64,000 nt of DNA, taken from assembly GCA_045837725.1 (NCBI GenBank), contig JBEWZL010000056.1, forward strand, positions 310,001-374,000, in the 5' to 3' direction. Shown here piece after piece: positions 33,174 through 45,335 of this stretch. Below the pieces are notes generated by a model. That model did no database searches and had not been told where the DNA came from. It saw only the letters and a list, made by a program, of their open reading frames with translations. The stretch's first letter is position 1; each line of letters opens with the position of its first letter. Source of the DNA: Vermamoeba vermiformis. Lineage: Eukaryota; Tubulinea; Echinamoebida. The position numbers and the translations under genes were made by a program.

Positions 33174-34203
33174 CTAATCTCCAAACAGAGACTCCACACT
33201 GAACAAGTCACTCTCTTCCTCAGATGTCTCTGCTGCAAGTGCTGCTGCAAGTACTGGAGCTGCCTTGACAGGTGTTAGGGCACACTCTTGAGGGATGTCT
33301 TTGCATGCCACACACAGCCATTTTGAGCAGCCTGGAGCGTTGCACGAGGTCACACACAGTGCGCACGTGATTCTGAGACAGCGGTGGCAGAGTGGTGCCA
33401 GGGCAGCGCGGTGGTAATCGCTCTGCAGGCACATGATGCACACCTTGGCCCCGCACGAACAGGGCAGCACACCGTAGTCCCTGGCACACAAGCGACACGT
33501 GTTTGACACTGTGCTGCGTGCTTTGAGGTGGCACGTGGCACACTCTTTGTGCAGCTCAGTGGGTGCGGGTGAGGTAACGACATCGACGCGCTCAAAGCAG
33601 CCTAGCACGTGTCAGTAGTGTGCAGGGGGCAGCAGTCACTCACCTCCACAGCCGTAGCCAGGCGACGCGTACGAGAAGTGCAAGTAGTCGTTGAACATGC
33701 TGCTCGCCCTCACCTGCACGGAGAGACGCAGATCTGTGCGCGCGCGAGGATTGTAGAGCAAGTCCGTATTAACTTTGATGCGGTACACTGCAGCTCACAT
33801 TAGCACTGACCTTAGTAATTAATAATAATAGCTTTACCTGTCTCGAAGGAGTACTTCGCATAGTGCACGATAGTCGTCTTCAATAACGTGCGGCAGTGGA
33901 AGCAGTGGTGGTGCTCTTTTGCCCAGAATTGCAGTGGATGCACTCCGAGCTGCGCGGCGATTTGATCTTCCTTCCACTCGGTGGCGAACTTGATCAGCTC
34001 GCTTCTCGATGCACCGGGAGGAGCAGTCTGTGCGGCAGATTAATTTAACTACGACAGTCAGCGAGGCATACGATAGCGAGCAGTGTTGCAGCGCGGTGTC
34101 CCATCTGACTGAGCAGCGCGAGTACGAGGTGATAGCGGTCAATGCAGTGCAAGTACGCACTCACTTGATGCACGAGCTCGTGAGGCAGTGCGAGGAGTGA
34201 CAT
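33174..34203 (-). CDS. F-box-like protein with C-terminal Cys-rich zinc-binding domain
   Basis: Four exons (34072-34203, 33838-34027, 33644-33787, 33174-33601) give 297 aa. The N-terminus (LALPHELVHQVSAYLHCIDR) resembles an F-box. The middle part includes CFHCRTLLKTTIV. The C-terminal half has about 20 cysteines in CxxC pairs (CATCHLK, CRLCARD, CSCGAKVCIMC, CHRCLRITCALC, CSKWLCVAC), implying several zinc ions in a RING-like or tandem-knuckle arrangement. The last 40 residues are acidic. I do not recognise the exact family. A ubiquitin-ligase adaptor is plausible but unproven. It is divergent from the LSD1 gene, and the shared spacer carries two CACGTG words. Confidence 0.65.
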
Positions 34204-34445
34204 ATGGCGCTGTTGTGGTGCTCGTGCTGGTAGTGTGCTGTGCTGGGGACCCGTTCCACCAGGGCTCAATGATCACGTGCTAAATATAGCGCCGTCACGT
34301 GATGCAACAGGGCACTGCGAACACCGACCAGCATTGCGATAGTGAGCACATAGTGAAGAGCAACACCTCTATATGATAGCGCGCACAGTATCGTTCAGAT
34401 CGGCGCAACGAACTCAGATCTGAATTTCAATTTCAAATTCCGAAT

Positions 34446-37341
34446 ATGGACAAAAAGAGAAAATTGATCGATATCAACTATGACGATAGCAATGAAAGTC
34501 GTCGCAAAAAATCCAAGAAATATTCAGACGAAGAAGAAGTGTTGTCAGATGCAGAAGGTACGAAAATAATTCGTTAATAACAATAATTATAATAACACCG
34601 CTGCGTAACCGCTCAATATTCACCCCCTCGACCACTACTATTCGCGTCTATATCTGACCCTGGCATTAGAGGCAGCAGTGCGTGCAGGGTTTCCAGCGCA
34701 CTCGTTGACGTGGGGTGAACTCGAAGCCTACATGAATATGACTGCTGCGAGCACTGCTACGCGCGAGAGTGAACAGCTGGCAGATGTCTACTTGCAGATA
34801 CGCAATCATCTGCTCTGGCGCTGGAAGCTCGATCCCGCGCACTACTTGTCGTACGCCTCGCTGTACCGCGCAGAGTCCAAGCAGCACGTGCCCAGCTACA
34901 TCGAGCAGCACGCGGGCTGTGTGTTGCGCGTGTTCGAGTACTTGATGCGCAACGGCTTCATCAACGTCGGTGTGTTCAACGATGACTTGCGCGCGCAAGA
35001 GGATCCGATCGACTTGACTGCCACGCAAGCTGCTGACGGTACGTACGGCATTCATGAACGCAAATCACGTGATCGACTGACAGCAGTGACAGCACGACCC
35101 TTGCGCGTACTGGTGATTGGTGCCGGGGCAGCAGGACTCGCGGTGGCACGTCAACTTACCACATTAGGCAATGGCAAGGACTATCACGTGACAATCTTAG
35201 AAGCACGTGATCGACTCGGAGGTCGCGTGTGGACAGAGACGACAGCACTGCACGGTACACCGATCGATCTCGGGGCCTCGATCATCACGGGACTGATCGG
35301 CAATCCGCTCGACGATCTCCACGCGCAGATGCAGTGCGAGACACGTGTCATTGGCGAGACTGCACGACTGCTGTCACGTGACGGCAGTGTGAGCGGTGCC
35401 GAGCTGGAGGAGCAGGACAGCAAGATGGACAAGCTGTTCAACGAGCTGTTGGAACAAGTCAGCCGACACAAGCACAAGCACGCAGCGGACAAGAGTCTCG
35501 GCGATGAGCTCAACAGACTGCGGCCCTCCCTCACACCCCTCGCGCGCGCAGTGCTCGACTGGTACTACGCCAATCTCGAGTACGCGTGTGCCACCGATCT
35601 GAGTGCGCTGGGTGTGCGCGAGTGGGACCAAGACGATCCGTACGAGTTCGAGGGCGAGCACTTGATGTGCTGCTGGGGATATGCCACCTTGATTGCTAAA
35701 TTAGGCAATCGCTTGGACATCGTCTACAACACTGCTGTCACGCGCGTGGAGTACTCGGAGGACGGTGTCACTTGTCACGTGACACGCGATGGACAGCACG
35801 CGGAACAATTGCAGTGCGACATTTGCGTGGTGACAGTGCCGCTCGGTGTGCTCAAAAAGAATTGCATTCAATTCGTGCCACCACTCCCTGATTGGAAGTC
35901 TGAGGCCATTGCCAAATTAGGCTTTGGCTTGCTGAACAAGGTCGGAATATTGTTTGAAGAAATCTTCTGGGAGCGAGATCTCGATTGGTTTGGCGTGGTG
36001 AACAGCAATCTGCCCTCGGAGCGGCGCGGAGAATATTACCTATTTTGGAACATGTACAAGTTCACTGGCAAGCCCATGCTGATGGCACTCGTCGCTGGTC
36101 ACGCGAGTCAGTTGCACGAGTCACGTGACGATGCTGTCATCTTGCGCGATGTGCTCGAGTTGTTGACGCGAAATTTCGGCAAAGACAATCCAGCACTGAT
36201 ACGAGTGATCAAATCTCCGCTGAGTCACGTGATCACGCACTGGGGCACCGATCGCTGGGCCTATGGCTCGTACAGCTACATTGCCGTGGGTGCCACTGGC
36301 AACGACTACGATGCGCTGGCACGCCCAGTGTGGCTCGGCGGAGTGCCGCGGCTATTTTGGGCAGGCGAGGCCACCAATCGGCTGCACCCTGCCACCGTCG
36401 CGGGGGCTTATCAATCAGGGCTGCGCGAAGCGGAACAAATTCACCGTCACTTCCATCCCCCTCGATATTATTCCGCTGCACCACTGCGGAATATCCCGAC
36501 CGATGTGGAGCCCAATCATCACATGGAGAGCTGCGACGAATTCTTTGCACAAATTAGTGGCCACGAACCGCGACACGAGCACGTGGCTGAGCGGTCTAAG
36601 CGTCGTGGCATTGTGAAATTTCGTCACCGACCACGTGACACGCAGTTCAAGTACGAGATGCAGTTCCAAGTCAAGACTGAAACTAGTGCAAACACTGCGC
36701 ACGTGACCGAAGATCGGTATCGTAATTACGGATCTATTTTTAGCTTCTCGCCCAAAAAGCCACGTGACGCGCGACCAATCACCTCACCGCGCAGTGACAC
36801 GCGACCAGACAGGCCGCGCTACGACGACAGACCCAAATATAGTAACAATCGCTCGCCGCTGAATCGATCACGTGACTCCGACTCGGACAGATCGCGCTCT
36901 AATTATAGCAACAATCGCTCGCACAGATCGGAGTCGTCAACCAATCGCGGGACATCCGATCGGCGTTCAGTGAACGAGACAGCTGTCAACTCCACTGACA
37001 CTTTGCCTCGGCGCAGCGACGACCTCAATCGAGCTGTCAAACAGAATTCTTTGCCGCACGTGTCAACACCTGTCAAAAATGGCAATGGTCGTGCGCACGA
37101 GGACGACACGCAGCGGAAAAAATACCGCGATGAAGTTGCAGCCGTGGTGACGTCACTGCTGTCGCCGTATTACAAGCGACAGATTGCCACCAAGGAAGAA
37201 TTCAAAGAGCAGGCGCGGAAATTCACGCACAACATTGTGGATAGTGATCTCCAGAGCGGAGATGAACTCGTGCTCACGGAACAGAAACGCGCAAAGATTA
37301 AAGAGATGTTGCAACAATTTTTCGAGAATACACGGCAGTAA
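34446..37341 (+). CDS. LSD1/LDL-type lysine-specific histone demethylase with C-terminal SRI domain
   Basis: Exons 34446-34557 and 34670-37341 give 927 aa. Order: acidic/basic N-terminus; SWIRM domain (about 45-140); FAD-binding amine oxidase starting at PLRVLVIGAGAAGLA (about 181-195) with ILEARDRLGGRVWT, GLLNKVGILFEEIFW (the conserved active-site Lys) and FWAGEATNRLHPATVAGA. There is no room for the CoREST-binding tower helices, so it resembles plant LDL and KDM1B rather than KDM1A. A long Arg/Ser/Asp-rich linker (about 740-850) leads to residues 854-927. There KEEFKEQARKFTHNIV and TEQKRAKIKEMLQQFF match the SRI domain that binds phosphorylated RNA polymerase II CTD in SETD2/Set2. I know of no LSD1 with this tail. 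Confidence 0.9.
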
Positions 37342-37398
37342 CACTTGCCTAATTTGTAATTAATTCCTGTAATATACAACCTATAAATAGCTGCGCTT

Positions 37399-39776
37399 TT
37401 ATTTAGCTTTGAAGATGGCGTCACTGACACGTGTCACATCGCGCATGGCAGGCAGATCATGCACGCGCACTGCAAGAGGTTATTACCAAATTAGGACAAG
37501 ACCTTATTTAGCCACACTTACCAAAGTGCGCTCCCCCCACGATGGCAGCAGTGACCGCAGCAGCAGTGCCCCAGACGCGCGCTTGTGGCTCCGAGTGCCC
37601 AGTGCTGCACAGGTCAGTCACGTGATCAGTCATTGCACTTGTTTAATTTAAAATTAGGACTTACACGTGACCAATGAATCCTTTGCGGGAAGGGCCAACG
37701 TACAGCGGATAGCCTCCGATCAGTTGGTGCCACCGCGACAAATGCCTTAATATGGACAGACTCTGAGCCGGAGTTTTGGCAAATCCTGCAAAGATTGGTC
37801 AGGTGACTCGCCAAATAAGGCAATGCCGTACCGAGTCCCGGGTCCGTGATGATCATCCAGGGCTTGACTCCCACTCGCAGTGCGCGCTCTACGACCACGT
37901 GCAGTTCATGTGCCACTAGTGAAGTGTGAGCTGCCTAAATATAGAATACGATGCTCTATTTATAGCATACCTGCTTCAATCACGTGCTCGTCGGACACAC
38001 CGTACTCAGTCTCGCGCGCCATGGTCTGCGGAGTACCGCGCGAGTGTTGCAGCACGAGCGGAACATTGTAGTCACGTGCCAGCAGCAGCATGGCCTCGGA
38101 GGGGTGGCCGCTGACGTCATTCAACACGCTGCAGCCACTCTCCAGTGCGGCACGGGCCACGTCACTCTGCTCGATCGGTCAGTCTTTGCACTAAATTGCC
38201 GCAATGTTACGCGGTACCTTCACAGTGTCCACAATCAGCGGAACATTATCGAAACTGTCGTCGCTGCGGAGTGCTGCAATGACATGAGTGACACGTGCCA
38301 CTTCGAGCTCTGCTGGCACTGGAGTGGCTCCAGGACGCGTAGATTCTCCGCCGACCTCGATGATATCTGCTCCTCCAATCACGTGATTGCGCGCCAGAGC
38401 GACGGCAGCTGCTGTCACATCTGTCATGTCGTTACTATTTTTGGCAAGTCCATCCCCCGAAAAGCTGTCTTTGGTGACATTGAGTACACCCACAAGTTTG
38501 GTGGCACTGAATTGTTCCGCACTGGTGGAATAATCTTTCACGCACCACATCTCTTGACGCGTATTGCCTAATTTAGTCCTCCACGTGACAGGTGTCACTT
38601 GTTTGAGTTTGACGGGCTCACTGCTGCTATATTTAGCCCACAATTCAGCGAGAGTGCACTGTTGGAGGAGTCAGCAACAGGAGCTAAAATTAGCACAAAA
38701 TTAATTGGTGCCACCGCTTACCAATTTGACGGGGTCTCGGTAGTCAGGCGCGATGCTAAAAATAGCGTCAGTAGTGCATGCATCGAGGTCACTGCGTACT
38801 CTACCAGGGGCCGCAGCACGAAATCTCGCTCGTAGATGCTGGGGTGCGGAACAACTAGTACGGATTTGGAAATGATCTGCGCGTCGTAGTACAGCAGGTC
38901 AATGTCAATCACGCGCGGTCCATTGCGCGCATCGAGGGACATGGGTGCACGGCCCAGCTGCGCTTCGATCGATTTGAGCTGCTTCAACAGTGCCAGCGCA
39001 CTCAGCTCTGTGTCTATAATTAGACACAAGTTCAAAAAGTCGGGCTGATCCACCACATATTTGGCTGGTGACTCGTACAAGTAGCTGAGTCTAATTATAG
39101 TGCCGAGTTGTGCCAGCAGTGCCAGCGCGCTATTTATAGTCGCAATGCGGTCGTTAATGTTCGAGCCCATGCCTAATATGGCGCGATGTGTCTTGTGGGA
39201 CGTGTCTCCCAGGGACTGCTGATGCTCGGCGTGAACTGGTGAAGGGTTTCCTAATTTAGCAATGTCACTAGTTTCCAGCACATACGGCGCTGCTCCGAAT
39301 TTGTAAGGCGGAAAAATGTCTTTTGAACGAGTCACGTGGACCTCGGCCCTGGCGAGTCCGCTAGACTGCGTGAGAGTGAGAGAGACACGTGGCACATTGC
39401 CTGTTTTGGCCAGCAGCGTGACAGCAATCTCGTCCGCGAGATATTCGAGTGAGCTGGCCCGCGCCGTGAGTGTCACGTGCTCAATGGTGCGTGTCAACCA
39501 GCTGTCACGTGGTTAGTAGTGGCCTTCAGTAATATTGCACCGAATTGTTGCAAAGATAACGCTAAATTGAGTCGCTTACGCGTGATCGAGTGTCGCGTGA
39601 CCACTACTCTGCACGGGAGCTCCAATATGCACACTCAACGCCGCTGATATAGCGACACTAACGGTGTGTTCGTTAATCACTGCGCGCACGACGACATCAC
39701 GCAGCACGAGCTGATCGGAAAACAGCCGCGTACTGGACTCGTTCTGCGCAGTCAATGAGGTGTGTTGGTCTGCCAT
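37399..39776 (-). CDS. Trifunctional folate synthesis enzyme (FolB-HPPK-DHPS)
   Basis: Nine exons (39580-39776, 38800-39501, 38722-38755, 38218-38658, 37971-38166, 37832-37915, 37665-37785, 37522-37604, 37399-37469) give 642 aa. Residues about 10-160 are two diverged dihydroneopterin aldolase-like repeats (LVLRDVVVRAVINEHTVSVA). HPPK follows (ILGMGSNINDRIATINSALA, GPRVIDIDLLYYD, VPHPSIYERDFVLRPL), ending RPLVDIAPDYRDPVKL after a 34-nt exon. DHPS has LVGVLNVTKDSFSGDG, GGESTRPGATPV, SVLNDVSG, TDPGLGFAKT, GPSRKGFIG and VRVHDL. It makes dihydropteroate for folate, which animals cannot do. The same fusion occurs in fungi and several protists. Confidence 0.93.
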
Positions 39777-40127
39777 ATGATTGGTGTTAATATAGGGCTG
39801 TTGTGGCTCTCAGTTGTTTGTGGTTGCAAATTATGACTGCAAGACAGACAAGAGTTTTCTGCCGTGTTTCGGAAGCGGATCTGACACTGCCCGCACTGTT
39901 CCACTTGCGAACCGAACTGGAATGGATGTATATGATCGCGATCGAATGGTGGTGTGTCCTAGAAATGTACGACAAACAATGAGAAATTTTCTGTGCGCAA
40001 TACTAAACCTCGATCTGATCTGTGCACCACACACCAGCGACATTAATTATTATTATACGCGATTGGGCATATACCGATATAATTATTAAATTCCCTCATC
40101 ATCTTATTGGCCACGAACAGAGTCACC
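39777..40127. promoter_or_regulatory. Divergent promoter between folate enzyme and PTPA
   Basis: About 350 bp containing a few small ORFs, one of 50 codons at 39833-39985, none with family resemblance. CCAAT-like and GATC-rich words are present but no clear core element. It probably drives both genes. Confidence 0.35.
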
Positions 40128-41329
40128 ATGAGTCAGCACATCCAAACAACACCGAGTCCCACAGGACCAGTAGTCATTAATCCCCCGCCCAGCCAAGAGA
40201 CCGATGAATATGAACACGCTAAATTCGGCGTATTACATCGCGAGATATTCTGCCGTGCAGATCTGGACGAGTTCAAACAAACAGCGACCTACGCGCAGTG
40301 GCTGCAATTCATCACCGAGTTGACGGAGAGTGTCAAGGGCCTGCCCTGCTCGACAGAGTGTCACATCTCTGCGGTACGTAGCGACTGTCATTGCACTGAC
40401 AACGAGGACTAACAGTGGTGTGTCGCATCCAGCCCGTGCAGCACGTGATCGACATGTTGCACACCCTGCAGCAGTGGATCCAAGAGATTCCTCCGCTCGA
40501 GAACCTCAAGTCCCGATTTGGCAATCCTGCATTCCGCATCTGGTACGAGCGCGTTGTGTCACGTGCGCCCGAGATGTGGCAGTGGCTGAGTGGCAGCGTG
40601 GCAGCGGAACAACAGCGGGAAATCATGGGCTACTGGTGCCACTGCTTCGGGAGTGCCGTGCGACTGGACTACGGCACGGGGCACGAGTCACACTTCATGG
40701 CCGTGCTGTACTGTCTGACACGCGTGCACGTGATTGGTCAGGACGACTACCGCGCCCTGGTGCTGCGCGTGACGAGTGCGTACTTGGCCCTGATGCGGCA
40801 GTTGCAGACGGTGTACTGGCTCGAGCCTGCAGGATCGCACGGCGTGTGGGGATTGGACGACTATCACGTGCTGCCGTTCCTGTTCGGCGCGAGTCAGCTG
40901 ACCGAGCACAAGTACATTCGACCCAAGAGCATTCACAGCGCCGAGGTCGTGGAGGGCTATGCCGCAGAGTGGCTCTACTTGCAGTGCATTCAGTTCATCA
41001 ACAGCGTCAAGACTGCCTCGCTGGCCTGGCACAGTCCGATGCTGAACGACATCAGCGGCGTGAAGAGCTGGGCCAAGATCGCACAGGGACTGTTGAAGAT
41101 GTACACGCACGATGTGTTGGACAAGCTGCCCATCATGCAGCACTTCTTGTTCGGCACGCTGATTCCATTCACGGCCTCGCATCACCACGAGCACGTGACT
41201 GGCGCGGAACAACACGATCACGTGCACGAAGAGACGGAATTTCCGAGCTGCTGCATCTCCAAACTGCCCTCCGCTGCTGCTGTCAAAGCTGTCAACAATA
41301 ACCGCAATTCTTTCGTGCCCTTCGATTAG
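40128..41329 (+). CDS. PTPA: PP2A activator PTPA (phosphotyrosyl phosphatase activator)
   Basis: Exons 40128-40373 and 40433-41329 give 380 aa. Diagnostic motifs are LKSRFGNPAFRIWYE, SAVRLDYGTGHE, LQTVYWLEPAGSHGVWGLDD and YHVLPFLFGASQL, which line the ATP and PP2A-contacting pocket. PTPA is a peptidyl-prolyl isomerase-like chaperone that loads metal into the PP2A catalytic subunit. The His-rich tail (ASHHHEHVTGAEQHDHVHEE) is not usual and may bind metal. The intron is 59 nt. Confidence 0.96.
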
Positions 41330-41382
41330 CACCCACTTGCCTAATTTGGAACTACTTGCATGTAAATAGTCGTTGTAAATCT

Positions 41383-44300
41383 TTATTTGAGGTACCCGTG
41401 TCGCTTCATATATTGCAAATATTTGTCAATGAGATCACGTGACATGCTCGGACACGCCACTGCCAAATTAGTACATTCCACAGGGTCGTCGGATGGCACT
41501 CCGTCACTGAAGTAGGCCATTAATGGTGCGAGGGCGTTGTTCTTGGCATTCGCTTCGAGTTCTTTGCGCCATTCAGTGAACCGCACGATATTGTGCGGTC
41601 TGTTGCCAAATATGGTGCTTTGCGTGATGTAAGTGATGAAGTCTTGCCAGGACATGGCGGAATTATTCACTAGATTTACAACGTGCAGTCTGGTGCCCTG
41701 GTGAATGTCCTTCAAACTTTGCAGAACGATATTCTTTGCTACAATGTCGACCGGAATCCAATTCAGGGCACTGGACAAATTAGGAAATGACCCTAACTGC
41801 ACGAGACCAGCCATCAGCTTGTTGATGTATGCTTCCATATTTAGTGCGCCATGCACTGTGTCGCCTGAAATAGAGCCAGGTCGGTAAATCGTTGCTGCCA
41901 AATTAGGCAATTGTTCGACAGCAGTGCGCACGAATTCTTCCGCGACAAATTTGCTGAGCGGATAACCCCCGTCTCTGGACCACAGCTGCGACTGATCGGC
42001 CAGGGTCGAGGCTGTCGAGATGTAGTGGAGATTCTTGCCACGTGACAGCGCGGAATATTTCAACACGTCAATGACAGCATGCACGTTGACAGCACGCAGA
42101 CTCTTGTAGGGCCACAGACCTAAATGCAGCTGTCAGTCACTGATTGACACGTGTCAAAGTGAAGTTTGTACCATTCACCCACGCTGCATTGTGAATCACG
42201 TGGTCGGTTTGCGCGGCTAGTTCAGTGAACCGCTCCTGAGTGAGTCCAAAATAGGCAAGATTTAAATCTCCTTCTAGCCACGTGATTCGCGCTGAGGTTT
42301 CAATCTCCTGCACGAGATTGCTGTCAATTTCGTACTTGCGCAGTGTGGCGCTGATTGAGTGTTGTGGAGGGGCTGATTTTTTCCTAATTAGGCAAACGAT
42401 CTGTCCATTCGAGGGCAAACAGCGATATAATTCCGCTAACAAGAACGAGCCCAAGAAGCCAGTGACACCTGTCAACGTGTCAACTTCGAGTACTTGATGC
42501 CACATTTAGCATGCACGGACCTGTCACTAGAACTGTCTTTGTGTCACTCGTTGCGACGGGCACGTGACACGCAGGGCGATCTTTGAGCCAAGCGATTGCC
42601 TTATTTAGTAATTCCGTGTCCTCGCGCACCAATTGCGTCAGTTCCGCGCTGGTGTTGATCACGTGACTGGCACTGCCGCGCCGTTGACGCAGCGCTGCAA
42701 TGATTTCAGTCAGTCGCGCGACACACTCGTCCGTGGTCTAAATTAGGCAATTAGTGATGACAACTATTTTTAGCGACACACGCACGTGATTGACGAGCAG
42801 ATCGATGAGACACTTGTGATCGAGTGGCACTGCGAACAGTTGACTGAGGCGATTGATGAGTTCTATGGTGGCAATGCTGTCCACCAGCACGGCACTCACT
42901 GGCACTGTGCCGGGTACTTGCGAGCCCACTTGCGACTCGATCACTTGCCTAATTTGGACTGGCAATTCGTCTGAAGTGATCACGTGCTCGCTTGGCTGTT
43001 CAGTGAACAGTGCCGAGAGTTCAGTTCTAAATTTAGCTACAATGGCGCGGCGATTGATTTTGTCGGTGGCTGTCAACAGGCCATTCACTGAACTCCACTT
43101 GACAGGTGTCAAAATCACGTGTTTGATGCGCTCGAAAGTGCGTAGCTGCATAGCATTAGAAATGTCCAAATTTGGCAAACTTTACCTTATTTAGAGTCGC
43201 CAAGTATCTGAAATCGTTCAAAATCAGTTCTTTCACGTCGCTTCTTCCGCAATAACTTTCTAAATTAGGCAAGTCGGTGCCACCAACGTCCACGCCGAAA
43301 TGTTCGTTGAGTGCGGTCAGATTAGGCACTACAATTGCGACCAAAAAAGGAAATGCAGATTCGCCGTGAATGCACACGTGATCGACAAAAGTGCTCTTAA
43401 AATAGATCAGTTCCATCTCGTTCAGTGAAACAAATTCTCCCTGCGACAGTTTGACGATGTTTTTCTTGCGATCGATGATGCGCACCATTTTAGGACCTTC
43501 GAGCTGACCGATATCTCCCGTGTGGAACCAGCCGTTCACGAACGAGTTGGTGCTGTCACCGGAGTTCAGTGAATGAGTGGCAGTGACACGTGTCAAATCA
43601 AGACTTACGTCGTGTGCTCATCTTTGTAATATCCCAAGCTCTGGCGTGAACAGTCAGTTGATGCCTAAAAAGGAAATCCAATACTTGCCATCGTATTTGT
43701 GCGCACGACAATTTCTCCGCGCGGATAAGGTCGATCAGTGGAGAAATATCCGAGTTCGGGGACATCAATGAGCTTGCATTCTGTGAAATACATCGGTAAG
43801 TTCCATATTTGGGCATGTCACGTGACTTACCAACATTGTCCTTAATGTACTCGTTGACAGCAATGCCACCGACCTCTGTGATGCCATAGCTGTTGAACAC
43901 TGTCGCGCCACACCTGTCACGTGATCAGATCAGCACACTTGCCTTATTTAGTAATTCTTGCCTCTGAAATTTGCGCATCCAAGACAGCACTTTGTCGCTG
44001 GTCGGTGCACCACCTATCGCGCGAGAATTAATCGCAATGACATGTGACAGGTGTCAAACACGCACCCGTGACGAGACCCACAGCGCGTCCCCCAAAGTAC
44101 TGCGCGTAAAAGAGTTCAATCAGCGAGTCGTGCAGCTCATTGTCGCGCTGATTCTCGAGCACATATGTCGTGTCGCCCGTGCGCAGAGTGGTGTGACTGT
44201 CACGTGACTGCACTGCACCCTCGCTCTGCAGCACACTCAGCGCGCGCTCGTACTCGTGGTAGACAAAGTTCCACAGCCGCGGAGATCCGACAATGACAGT

Positions 44301-45268
44301 TGGTTTCAGTGAACGCAGACACGCGAACAGCTCCATGCTGAACTCTTGCTCGAACACGCCTGACCGACCTCCCGCCCTGCCTTATATGGTCAATCCGTGC
44401 TGACAAGATGACACGTGTCACTCACAGCATCACGTTGTAGGTGTTGGTGCGTTGCGCGTGACTGAGTGGTTCCCAGCACAGCTCAACCAGGGTCTCAAAC
44501 AGCGGAGTGCTGTAGGCACACTCGCGCATCATGGTGCCCTGGTCCAACATGGCGCCCTTGGGTCTGCCAGTGCTGCCACTCGTGTAGCCAATGGAGCACA
44601 GATCACTCGCCGCGCTGGTGTCGAGTAGCACCGTGTCAATGTGCGCACCCTGGTAGAGTGGACTACTGTTAGGGATTGGTGTTTGACACCTGTCAACTCA
44701 CTCACCATGTTCATCACGTCTTGCAAGTCGTACAATGACACGTTAGGGGCTATTTTTAGCTCTGAACGATCTTCTTCAGCGAGTTCTTCCAAACAAATCA
44801 CGTGCTTCAGTTTGGGACACGTGACAGCAGCTGTCATGAACTGACACCTGTCAATACCCGCATGTGTTTCACGAATGGCCGTCACTTACTCTGGGAATCA
44901 ACTCCGCGCTGCAGAACACTGCTGTCACCTCCGCGTGCTGTGCGATGAATTGCAGATCTTCGTCGCTGATCACGTGGTGCATTGGCACTGCGATGTAGTT
45001 CGATACTATTATGGACATGTCTGCGAGCAACCACTCTATTTTTGGCTTGCTACACACGGCCACGTGATCTCGCTGCGTGCAAATGAGCGAATGACACGTG
45101 TCAAACGGAGATACGTACCTTGTTCAGAATGACACTCAGACCTGCTGCTATTTTTAGCACTTCTTGCGCCAAGTCCTCAGCGGTGAGCCACGCCCAGTCA
45201 CCGCGCCATCTTCCAAGACATGGTCGACTGCCAAATAAGGTTAAAGCAGCCAAGATTGACTGACACAT
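41383..45268 (-). CDS. Carboxylic acid reductase (adenylation-PCP-NAD(P) reductase)
   Basis: Fourteen exons join to 1079 aa: 45119-45268, 44890-45072, 44706-44840, 44426-44649, 44066-44376, 43962-44013, 43831-43913, 43689-43780, 43609-43640, 43186-43552, 42786-43145, 42521-42737, 42172-42468, 41383-42119. The adenylation domain has [15 protein letters not shown] (near 180), [11 protein letters not shown] and [11 protein letters not shown] carrier domain carries [14 protein letters not shown] with the phosphopantetheine Ser near 633. The terminal reductase starts [18 protein letters not shown] and keeps a YPLSK catalytic motif. Such enzymes reduce fatty or aromatic acids to aldehydes. Two or three introns appear to use GC donors. 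The start could lie slightly upstream, because an in-frame open stretch precedes the ATG and nearly abuts the GTPase gene. Confidence 0.88.
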
Positions 45269-45335
45269 GGTGGGATATCTCACGCGCCAGGCCACATCGA
45301 CCTGCAAATGAACTGCAAAGCTATGAGCGACACGT

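Noticed and set aside
39833-39985. 50-codon ORF upstream of PTPA as a small gene
   Set aside because: Trp/Met-rich composition unlike other proteins here, no homology, lies in a divergent promoter.
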